NCBI GenBank assembly: GCA_934647145.1
Contig: CAKUFB010000207.1
Coordinates: 1-5,038, forward strand
Direction of reading: 5' to 3'
DNA: 5,038 nt
Origin: an uncultured Clostridia bacterium
Lineage (GTDB): Bacteria; Bacillota; Clostridia; Christensenellales; Aristaeellaceae
This document shows positions 1 to 4,961 of this stretch, piece by piece. Positions within the stretch are counted from its first letter, which is position 1. The number at the start of each line of letters is the position of its first letter. The translations under genes and the position numbers were made by a program. Below the pieces are notes generated by a model that was not told where the DNA came from, made no database searches, and worked only from the letters and a program-made list of their open reading frames with translations.

Positions 1-465
1 GGCTATACCGTGGCCGAGGACGGCGCGTACAACGAGGACGGCATGCCCCGCGTGTTCGGCGGCAGACTGGACGACGCAGGTACCTTCGTCGAGGCGGACG
101 AGCCGGAGGAAAACGTGTTCGGGCGCGGGCTGGTCAGCCAAACGGAGCAGTTCGTGGTCAGGGAGCGCGAAAACGGCGGGTTCGACGCGTGGGCCGCGCA
201 GGGCGTGATTCCCGAGTACGTGCTCAGGCCGCTGGCGCGAAAGGCGGGCGCGTTTATCTGGAATGAGGACGGCCTGCCGGTCTACACCAACAGCCGCATG
301 TTCTCGATCTTCGCGCACGAAGCCGGAACGTACACTGTGCGCGTGCCCTGGGAGAGCGGCCGTCTGGAGGACATGTATACCGGCGAGACGCACGAAATCC
401 GGCCCGGCGAGGCGATCGAGCTGACGTTTGGACGCAACGAGTGCAAGTGCTTTATTCACGAGTAG
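1..465 (+). CDS. 3' end of a large protein, possibly a carbohydrate-active enzyme (5' partial)
   Basis: The reading frame is open from the first base and ends at TAG 463-465, giving the last 154 residues of a longer protein. I do not recognise the family with certainty. The first third is acidic and Gly/Asp-rich. The end (about residues 101-154) reads as a small beta-sandwich: FAHEAGTYTVRVPW (104-117), then MYTGE (125-129), then a strand-rich tail. A strand about an animated 'body' followed by an xYTGE turn and a final hydrophobic strand is a pattern I associate with C-terminal accessory domains of glycoside hydrolases; that is inference. No transmembrane segment, LPXTG anchor or cell-wall repeat is present in the visible part. 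The gene runs in the same direction as the downstream amino-sugar operon but is separated from it by 546 bases, so co-transcription is uncertain. GTG at 10-12 is internal and not the start. Confidence 0.7.
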   Translation, partial: GYTVAEDGAYNEDGMPRVFGGRLDDAGTFVEADEPEENVFGRGLVSQTEQFVVRERENGGFDAWAAQGVIPEYVLRPLARKAGAFIWNEDGLPVYTNSRMFSIFAHEAGTYTVRVPWESGRLEDMYTGETHEIRPGEAIELTFGRNECKCFIHE

Positions 466-482
466 CAGGGGAGAGGGTTACG

Positions 483-602
483 CTGGGGAGGCCGCCTTTT
501 TGACCGGGCAGTGCCCGGACCCACCTGCTGCCGCGCAGCCATATGAAAGGCAGTGCATCGTTGAGAGCAGGTCAGGCCGCACGCGTTTCTGCGCCTCCCC
601 AG
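483..602. repeat. Inverted repeat pair flanking hairpins (MITE-like or intergenic repeat)
   Basis: CTGGGGAGGC at 483-492 is the exact reverse complement of GCCTCCCCAG at 593-602, enclosing 100 bases. Inside are two perfect hairpins: CCGGGC/GCCCGG around AGT (504-518) and GCTGC/GCAGC around CGC (527-539). The sequence beyond the arms does not continue the symmetry and I see no clear target-site duplication, so calling it a miniature transposon is only a possibility. It could equally be a composite of palindromic intergenic repeats. Confidence 0.4.
504..518. repeat. Perfect 6-bp hairpin, triloop AGT
   Basis: CCGGGC (504-509) pairs with GCCCGG (513-518) around AGT. A T5 tract (497-501) lies before it on the + strand rather than after it, so it is not a + strand intrinsic terminator for the upstream gene. 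Confidence 0.5.
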
Positions 603-708
603 ACCCCACCCGGAAAACACTTTGATTCGCATAACGAAGGTGCGGAGAGGAACGCGGTTCCCCGAATGCGGCGTGGGAGGGGAGAAGGATTGTGCGGCCC
701 GTGCCCGG

Positions 709-752
709 CCTCTCCTGAAAGGGGAGGTGCCTGCGAAGCAGGCGGAGGGGTT
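709..752. repeat. Double-hairpin intergenic repeat unit
   Basis: Two adjacent hairpins occur here. CCTCTCC (709-715) pairs with GGGGAGG (721-727) around TGAAA, with one G-T wobble. GCCTGC (729-734) pairs perfectly with GCAGGC (738-743) around GAA. GGAGGGG (744-750) then offers a second partner for CCTCTCC, so the unit can fold as two small hairpins or as one longer stem enclosing the second hairpin. This design resembles short palindromic intergenic repeats that occur in many copies in some Bacillota genomes; copy number cannot be judged from this window. Confidence 0.5.
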
Positions 753-793
753 CAAAAACGCAGACCTTGGCCGCTTTAGTGTATGGTGGCCAA

Positions 794-853
794 TGGTCGT
801 CGATAGAACCGCCCCCAAGCCCTTGTGGGGTGTATGCCCGAGTTTTTCGACCA
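794..853. repeat. Two-level stem structure with inner hairpin
   Basis: TGGTCG (794-799) is the reverse complement of CGACCA (848-853). Between them, CCCCAAG-like bases at 812-819 pair with CTTGTGGG at 822-829 with one C/T mismatch. A T5 run (843-847) lies 13 bases after the inner hairpin, too far for a standard terminator. It may be a folded leader or an inserted palindromic repeat. No known RNA family is recognised. Confidence 0.3.
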
Positions 854-877
854 CGGAGAATCTGGAGGCTCTAATTT

Positions 878-1015
878 ATGGCCGACAGATTCGCGCGGCC
901 TCGGCGGGAGCGAGTGGCCGTCGGCCCTGCCGACCGGCAGCAAGTGGGTGCAGGCTCAGCCTGCTCGGCCCTGCCGACCTGCCGACCCGGTTTTCAGAGA
1001 GGAGTAACGCGATGA
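878..1015 (+). CDS. Possible 45-codon leader ORF overlapping the DUF4838 start
   Basis: ATG at 878 is preceded by GGAGG (864-868) at a spacing of 9 bases. The frame runs 45 codons to TGA 1013-1015, which overlaps the ATG at 1012 as ATGA, the classical geometry for translational coupling. The peptide begins MADRFARPRR and is rich in Arg, Ala, Pro and Gly with no hydrophobic segment, so it looks more like translated repeat DNA than a conserved protein. It also spans the tandem hairpins at 917-977. It could be a leader peptide whose translation opens those hairpins, or a chance ORF. The next gene has its own good ribosome binding site, so it does not need coupling. Low confidence. Confidence 0.2.
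   Translation: MADRFARPRRERVAVGPADRQQVGAGSACSALPTCRPGFQRGVTR
917..987. repeat. Tandem GC-rich hairpins with a 15-bp direct repeat
   Basis: TCGGCCCTGCCGACC occurs twice (921-935 and 965-979), and TGCCGACC follows once more at 980-987. Each copy is self-complementary. GTCGGC/GCCGAC around CCT covers 920-934, extended by three more pairs (917-919 with 936-938) past one bulged C. TCGGC/GCCGA around CCT covers 965-977. Between them, GCAGGC/GCCTGC around TCA forms a perfect 6-bp hairpin at 950-964. The array ends about 10 bases before the ribosome binding site of the DUF4838 gene, so if transcribed it forms a highly structured leader. Confidence 0.55.
998..1004 (+). promoter_or_regulatory. Ribosome binding site for the DUF4838 gene
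   Basis: AGAGGAG lies 7 bases before ATG 1012. It fixes the start at 1012 rather than at any upstream codon of the same open frame, which runs back to 622 but lacks comparable spacing and protein-like sequence. Confidence 0.8.
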
Positions 1016-2799
1016 GAGAGTATGTTCTGGCCGAGCACGGCCGGACGGACTGGCGGATTGTGATGTCGCACCCGGCGCACGAGACGGTGAAGCTGGCCTG
1101 CGACGAGCTGGAGAAGTTTGTGCAGCAGATGAGCGGCGCGGCACTGCCCGTGCAGACCGAGCTGGTGGCGGACGGCGCGCACGAGATTCTGGTGGGGCGC
1201 AGCGGACGGCTGGCTCACTACGGGATCGAGGTGGACTGGGACGCGCTGGGCGAGGAAGGGTATGTGATGCGCTCGGGCGAGGGCTGCCTGCTGCTGGCGG
1301 GCGCGACGCCCCGGGGCACGCTGTACGCGGTGTACGCCTTTCTCGAGGAGGAGCTGGGCTGCCGGTGGTTCGCCTCGGACTGCAGCCTGATTCCGAAGCG
1401 GAGCCGCCTGACCTTCGGCGAGGTGAACCGCGTGGACAGGCCGGCCTTTGAGAGCCGGGAGGCCTACTGGCGGGACGCGTTCGACGGCGACTTCGCGGTG
1501 CGCAGCCGCATGAACGGCAACAAGGCGGACATCAGCGTGCGTCAGGGCGGGCGGATGAAGTTCTATAACTTTCACCACTCGTTCAACGACCTGGTGCCGG
1601 TGGAGAAATACTTCGACACGCACCCGGAGTACTTTTCCGAGGTGAATGGCAGTCGTCTGCGCGAGCGGACGCAGCTGTGCCTGTCCAACCCGGACGTGTA
1701 TCGCCTGACGGTGGAGGGCGTGCGGAAGTGGATTCGGGAGAACCCGGACTGCCGGGTATTCTCGGTCGCGCAGAACGACTGGTACAACTACTGCACCTGT
1801 CCCGAGTGCGCGCGGGTGGACGCGGAGGAGGGCAGTCCCGCCGGCAGCATGATCCGGTTTGTGAACCGGGTAGCCGAGGAGATCGAACAGGAGTATCCGA
1901 ACGTGCTGATACACACCTTCGCATACCAGTACACCCGCAAGGCGCCCAGGCACGTGCGGCCCAGGCACAACGTGATCGTGCGGCTGTGCAGCATCGAGTG
2001 CTGCTTTTCGCATCCCCTGAACGGCGAGCTGGCCGCGCCGCTCGACCCGCGCGCGGATGAAACGCCGGGCGAGTGCAGGAGCCGGGGCGAGAACGCCTTC
2101 CTGCGCGACCTTCAGGACTGGAGCCGGATTACTGAGCGCCTGTACGTGTGGGACTACGTGACCCAGTTCTCGAATTACCTGATTCCCATGCCCAACTTCG
2201 ACGCGCTGGACAAAAACCTGCGCCTGTTCCGGGAGATGGGCGTGAAGGGCGTCTTCGAGCAGGGCAATTTCTCCCATGGCGGGGGCGGGCACCTGGCCGA
2301 GCTGGAGGCGTATCTTCAGGCGAAGCTGATGTGGAACCCGGACTGCGACATGCAGGCGCACATGGACGACTTCCTGCGCGGCTATTACGGCGAGGCGGCC
2401 GCACCCTACGTGCGCGAGTACGTCGAGCTGTGGCAGCGGGCGGCCCGGCCCTGGCACGTGACCATCGGCGCTCAGGAGGACGCGCCGTTTATCCGGGACG
2501 AGGTGATCGAGCGCTCGGTCGAGCTGCTGGGCGAGGCGCTGTTTTTTACCGAGGGGCAGGAAAACCGCGCCCGGCTGCAGAAACTAATGCTGTGTATGGA
2601 GTACCTGCTGATCAGCCGCATGCCGCTGGGCACGCCCGGGCGGAACGCGCTGATCGCCCGCTTCGGCTGGGAGGCGCGCGAGGCCGGAATCGACGAGATT
2701 CACGAGCGGCGCGTACTCGAGGAGACGCTCGAGCAGATGCGCGCGGCGCAGTACCGGCGGGAGCAGCGCTTCGAGATACTCAACGATTATAAGATGTAA
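1012..2799 (+). CDS. DUF4838 (GH163-like) glycoside hydrolase, apparently cytoplasmic
   Basis: The product is 595 residues. Residues about 20-145 resemble the alpha/beta N-terminal domain shared by alpha-glucuronidase and GH20-type enzymes (TVKLACDELEKFVQQMSG, then an ATPRGTLYAVYAFLEEELGCRWF block at 98-120). Residues about 185-460 carry the DUF4838 signature: FHHS (187-190), SVAQND (251-256), CTCPEC (261-266), RFVNRVAEE (282-290), TFAYQYT (302-308), RLCSIECC (324-331) and VFEQGN (414-419). The C-terminal part is helical. DUF4838 corresponds to CAZy GH163, whose characterised Bacteroides member is an endo-beta-N-acetylglucosaminidase acting on complex N-glycans. D256 and E416 are candidate active-site residues by position only. 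There is no signal peptide or membrane segment, so a cytoplasmic location is inferred. It leads an operon with an amino-sugar kinase and murQ, which points to a GlcNAc- or MurNAc-containing substrate. The exact reaction is unknown. Confidence 0.85.
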   Translation: MREYVLAEHGRTDWRIVMSHPAHETVKLACDELEKFVQQMSGAALPVQTELVADGAHEILVGRSGRLAHYGIEVDWDALGEEGYVMRSGEGCLLLAGATPRGTLYAVYAFLEEELGCRWFASDCSLIPKRSRLTFGEVNRVDRPAFESREAYWRDAFDGDFAVRSRMNGNKADISVRQGGRMKFYNFHHSFNDLVPVEKYFDTHPEYFSEVNGSRLRERTQLCLSNPDVYRLTVEGVRKWIRENPDCRVFSVAQNDWYNYCTCPECARVDAEEGSPAGSMIRFVNRVAEEIEQEYPNVLIHTFAYQYTRKAPRHVRPRHNVIVRLCSIECCFSHPLNGELAAPLDPRADETPGECRSRGENAFLRDLQDWSRITERLYVWDYVTQFSNYLIPMPNFDALDKNLRLFREMGVKGVFEQGNFSHGGGGHLAELEAYLQAKLMWNPDCDMQAHMDDFLRGYYGEAAAPYVREYVELWQRAARPWHVTIGAQEDAPFIRDEVIERSVELLGEALFFTEGQENRARLQKLMLCMEYLLISRMPLGTPGRNALIARFGWEAREAGIDEIHERRVLEETLEQMRAAQYRREQRFEILNDYKM

Positions 2800-2803
2800 G
2801 GGG
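2798..2803 (+). promoter_or_regulatory. Ribosome binding site deciding the kinase start
   Basis: AAGGGG overlaps the stop codon of the DUF4838 gene. It is 8 bases from ATG 2812 but only 2 bases from the in-frame ATG 2806, so 2812 is the better start. The match to the consensus is moderate. Confidence 0.5.
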
Positions 2804-2811
2804 ATATGGGA

Positions 2812-3753
2812 ATGTATATACTCGGCCTGGACGGCGGCGGAACCAAGACGGACATGGCGCTGTGCGACGAGAGCGGCCGCGTGATCGCGCGGGCAATCGG
2901 CGGAGCGGCCAGTCTGACCGGACAGACGCAGGAGGCGGCCTTTGGCCACATTGAGGAGACCGTGCGCCGGGTTACCGCGCCCATCGGCGGGGAGCAGGCG
3001 GAAATCGCCGCGTTTTTCGCGGGCATCTCGGGCGGGGGGCTTGCGGCCAACCGCGAGAAATTCCGCGCGCTGTTTGCCCGGCTTCTGCCCAACGCGCGCG
3101 TGCGGGAAAACGCCAGCGACGCGGTGAACGCCCTGTCCGCCGGAATCGGCCGGGGGGACGGCGTGATCGCCATCGCGGGCACAGGCTCCAGCGTGTTCGC
3201 CCGGGCGAAGGGCGAGATGCGCCAGGTGGGCGGCTGGGGATACCTGCTGGGCGACGAGGGCAGCGGCTTTGACCTGGGCCGGCGCGCGCTGCGGGCGGCG
3301 CTGTACGACCTGGACGGGCGGGGAGAGAAGACCTGCCTGAAGGAGATGTGCGAGGAAAAGGCCGGCTGCGCGCTGCGCGAGCTGATCGTCGGGCTGTACA
3401 GTCAGGACAGCAAGCGCGTCATCGCCTCCTACGCGCCGCTGCTGCTTGCCGCGGCCGAGCGGGGAGACGGCGCCGCGCTGCGCGAACTGGAAAAAGCGGC
3501 GGGCGACATGGCCCACGCGATTGCGACCGCCGCGGCCTGCTGCGAGAAAAAGCGCGTGGTCATGGGGGGCAGCGTGTGGAAGAGCGAAATCTATCGAAAA
3601 AGCGTCGAAGGGGCGCTGGGCGAGGGCTATGAGATGATCGCGCCCAGCCTGCCGCCGGTGTACGGCTCGGTCGTCGAGGCGGCGGGACTGGCCGGACTGG
3701 AAGTGACACGGGCCTTTTCGGAGACTTTTCGCGAGACACTGACAGAGGAGTGA
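2812..3753 (+). CDS. BadF/BadG/BcrA/BcrD-family amino-sugar kinase (GlcNAc/MurNAc kinase)
   Basis: The product is 313 residues and has the ASKHA (actin/hexokinase-like) fold. Visible are the phosphate-1 loop DGGGTKTD (7-14), a second glycine segment FAGISGGG (69-76), the ASDAVNAL block (101-108), the phosphate-2 loop AGTGSS (122-127), the kinase signature GGWGYLLGDEGSG (140-152) and the adenosine-binding GGSV (252-255). This matches N-acetylglucosamine kinases of the BadF-type family. In Clostridium acetobutylicum a member of this family, MurK, phosphorylates both MurNAc and GlcNAc at O6. Adjacency to murQ favours that dual role here, but the substrate is inferred. I see no paired cysteines of the kind that hold the Fe-S cluster in hydroxyacyl-CoA dehydratase activators, so a sugar kinase is preferred. 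The gap from the preceding gene is 12 bases. A start at 2806 would add Met-Gly but leave the ribosome binding site too close. Confidence 0.9.
   Translation: MYILGLDGGGTKTDMALCDESGRVIARAIGGAASLTGQTQEAAFGHIEETVRRVTAPIGGEQAEIAAFFAGISGGGLAANREKFRALFARLLPNARVRENASDAVNALSAGIGRGDGVIAIAGTGSSVFARAKGEMRQVGGWGYLLGDEGSGFDLGRRALRAALYDLDGRGEKTCLKEMCEEKAGCALRELIVGLYSQDSKRVIASYAPLLLAAAERGDGAALRELEKAAGDMAHAIATAAACCEKKRVVMGGSVWKSEIYRKSVEGALGEGYEMIAPSLPPVYGSVVEAAGLAGLEVTRAFSETFRETLTEE
3744..3750 (+). promoter_or_regulatory. Ribosome binding site for murQ inside the kinase 3' end
   Basis: AGAGGAG is embedded in the last codons of the kinase and lies 8 bases before ATG 3759. It decides for 3759 over GTG 3750, which overlaps the kinase stop codon and would leave no room for a binding site. 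The arrangement favours coupled translation. Confidence 0.75.
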
Positions 3754-3758
3754 GAGCT

Positions 3759-4676
3759 ATGGCGGCGCAGGGCGTCAGTCAACTGCATACCGAACAGAGA
3801 AACCTGAATACCCTCGGAATCGACCGGATGAGTACCGCCCAGATCCTGCGGAAAATCAACGACGAGGATCAGACGGTGGCGGGCAAGGTGCGCGAGGCGC
3901 TGCCCCAGGTGGAAAAGGCGGTCGACCTGCTCACGGAGCGCATGCGCCGGGGCGGACGGCTGGTCTACGTGGGCGCGGGCACCAGCGGGCGGCTGGGCTT
4001 TATGGACGCGGCTGAGTGCGCGCCGACCTACGGCCTGCCCGACGCGGTGGCCTGCGTGATGGCGGGCGGCCAGGATGCGGTGTTTAAGGCGCAGGAGAGT
4101 CTTGAGGACGACGGGGCGCGCGCCGCACGGGATTTGAACGACTGGGGACTGACCGAACGGGACGTGGTCGTCGCGGCGGCGGCCAGCGGGCGCACCCCCT
4201 ACTGCATCGGGGCGCTGGACTACGCGCGCTCGATCGGCGCGGGGACGGTCTCGATCGCCTGCAACCCGCAAAGCGAAATGGCCGCTCACGCGCAGATCGC
4301 CATCGAGGTGGACACCGGATGCGAGGTGATCATGGGCTCCACCCGCATGAAGGCGGGCACGGCGCAGAAGCTGATCATGAACATGTTGTCTACCGCCGTA
4401 ATGATTCGCCTGGGCCGCACCTGCGACAACCTGATGGTGTGCCTGCACGCGAAGAACGAGAAGCTGGTCAACCGCGTCGCGCGGCTCTACCGCGAGGCGA
4501 CCGGCGAAAACGACCCGCGGCGCGCCGAGGAGGCGCTGCGTGCGGCCAACGGGCGGCTGGACGTCGCCATACTGATGCAAAAAACCGGCGCAGGCTTTGA
4601 ACAGGCGCAGTCCGCCATGGACGAGCAGGGCGATTTTCGCCAGGCGCTGTTAAAACTGACCGGAGCGCCCTGTTAA
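3759..4676 (+). CDS. murQ: N-acetylmuramic acid 6-phosphate etherase MurQ
   Basis: The product is 305 residues, close to the 298 of E. coli MurQ, and aligns with it through most of its length. MurQ is a cytoplasmic enzyme that removes the lactyl ether of MurNAc-6-phosphate, giving GlcNAc-6-phosphate and D-lactate. The hallmarks are NDEDQTV (34-40), the SIS-domain sugar-phosphate loop GAGTSGRLG (72-80), DAAECAPTYG (83-92), ASGRTPY (142-148) and GSTRMKAGTAQK (193-204). E86 and E116 (in ESLEDD) correspond to the E. coli catalytic residues Glu83 and Glu114, so the enzyme should be active. The C-terminal helical part after about residue 240 is of normal length. The gene follows the kinase by 5 bases, forming a phosphorylate-then-cleave pair as in MurNAc recycling. 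A stem-loop follows, which suggests it is the last gene of the operon. No RpiR-type regulator (MurR) lies beside it. Confidence 0.95.
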   Translation: MAAQGVSQLHTEQRNLNTLGIDRMSTAQILRKINDEDQTVAGKVREALPQVEKAVDLLTERMRRGGRLVYVGAGTSGRLGFMDAAECAPTYGLPDAVACVMAGGQDAVFKAQESLEDDGARAARDLNDWGLTERDVVVAAAASGRTPYCIGALDYARSIGAGTVSIACNPQSEMAAHAQIAIEVDTGCEVIMGSTRMKAGTAQKLIMNMLSTAVMIRLGRTCDNLMVCLHAKNEKLVNRVARLYREATGENDPRRAEEALRAANGRLDVAILMQKTGAGFEQAQSAMDEQGDFRQALLKLTGAPC

Positions 4677-4693
4677 TTATTTGATGGAATTCG

Positions 4694-4743
4694 TCCCGCG
4701 AAAAACCGTTCGACGCACAGACACGCGGCCGGTTTTCGCGGGA
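4694..4743 (+). terminator. Stem-loop after murQ, probable transcription terminator
   Basis: TCCCGCGAAAA (4694-4704) pairs with TTTTCGCGGGA (4733-4743), and CCG (4706-4708) pairs with CGG (4730-4732) past one bulged A. This makes a 14-bp stem around a 21-base loop, starting 17 bases after the murQ stop. The following ATTTGCTGCTTT is only weakly T-rich, so termination may be imperfect. GGCCGG (4727-4732), inside the right half, could instead pair with CCGGCC (4755-4760). Confidence 0.55.
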
Positions 4744-4775
4744 TTTGCTGCTTTCCGGCCTGAAAAAGCAATGGA

Positions 4776-4804
4776 ATGTTAAATACAACCGAGAATATTT
4801 ACAT
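4776..4804. promoter_or_regulatory. AT-rich imperfect dyad, possible regulator site
   Basis: ATGTTAAATA (4776-4785) faces TATTTACAT (4796-4804), symmetric except for one extra T, with a 10-base spacer. It lies about 85 bases upstream of the adhE -10 box. It is not a good match to the Rex operator often found before clostridial adhE (TTGTTAA-N4-TTAACAA). The regulator is unknown. Confidence 0.25.
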
Positions 4805-4826
4805 GACAGGGACGAAACAAGAAGGG

Positions 4827-4852
4827 GCATATCGATAACTGCATATCGATAT
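4827..4852. promoter_or_regulatory. Twin GCATATCGATA sites upstream of the adhE promoter
   Basis: GCATATCGATA occurs at 4827-4837 and again at 4841-4851, a repeat period of 14 bases. The core TATCGATA is a perfect palindrome, and the second copy extends to ATATCGATAT (4843-4852). Both lie just upstream of the likely -35 position, where an activator or an upstream repressor could bind. I cannot name the regulator. Confidence 0.45.
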
Positions 4853-4865
4853 TACAAGATGGCAT

Positions 4866-4894
4866 TAGAAAAAATGGACGCGTACTGGTATAAT
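4866..4894 (+). promoter_or_regulatory. Extended -10 sigma-A promoter for adhE
   Basis: A consensus -10 TATAAT (4889-4894) is preceded by TGG (4886-4888), giving an extended -10. The -35 is weak: TAGAAA (4866-4871) with a 17-base spacer matches TTGACA at 4 of 6 positions. Transcription would start near 4901, leaving an mRNA leader of about 60 bases. A weak -35 beside the twin TATCGATA repeat fits an activated or modulated promoter. Confidence 0.7.
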
Positions 4895-4950
4895 GGGAGC
4901 TTAGAGAGACACTGACGATGGGCAGAGGATACGCCCCACTGACAGAAAGC

Positions 4951-4955
4951 GAGGG
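4951..4955 (+). promoter_or_regulatory. Ribosome binding site for adhE
   Basis: GAGGG lies 6 bases before ATG 4962, with a T5 run in the spacer. It supports that start codon. Confidence 0.6.
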
Positions 4956-4961
4956 TTTTTG

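Larger units (their letters stand above)
466..1011. other. Long non-coding, hairpin- and repeat-rich intergenic region
   Basis: About 545 bases lie between the first gene and the DUF4838 gene without a convincing protein gene. One + frame is free of stops from 622 into the DUF4838 gene, but its translation is Arg/Pro/Ala/Cys-rich and has no domain character. The region contains many short perfect hairpins with three-base loops, a 10-bp inverted repeat pair (483-492 and 593-602), a 44-base double-hairpin repeat (709-752), a two-level stem (794-853) and a 15-bp direct repeat (921-935 and 965-979). I see no tRNA, no known riboswitch and no clear sigma-A promoter, although the operon promoter must lie here or farther upstream. 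Confidence 0.7.

Noticed and set aside
485..501. Possible intrinsic terminator for the first gene (GGGGAGGCCGCC followed by T5)
   Set aside because: Only about three Watson-Crick pairs are possible around a three-base loop, which is too weak. The adjacent strong hairpin (504-518) follows the T-run instead of preceding it.
456..854. Minus-strand 132-codon ORF and + strand short ORFs (428-625, 543-779) in the intergenic region
   Set aside because: They run through palindromic repeats, have no convincing ribosome binding sites and low-complexity translations, and overlap one another.
622..1011. In-frame upstream extension of the DUF4838 protein by 130 residues
   Set aside because: The extension is repeat-derived and Arg/Pro/Cys-rich, and homology to the family begins just after 1012. 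AGAGGAG at 998-1004 fits ATG 1012 exactly.
994..2457. Long minus-strand open frame (487 codons) opposite the DUF4838 gene, and similar ones at 2584-3516 and 3627-4580
   Set aside because: They are mirror images of GC-rich coding DNA. The translations are His/Arg/Pro/Ala-rich without domains, they have no ribosome binding site, and they lie over well-recognised + strand genes.
4776..4793. Rex operator before adhE
   Set aside because: Only a TGTTAA half-site is recognisable. The opposing TTAACAA at the required spacing is missing.
3733..4916. Shared 11-mer GAGACACTGAC at the kinase 3' end and in the adhE leader
   Set aside because: A few 11-base matches are expected by chance in a 5-kb window, and the flanks do not match.
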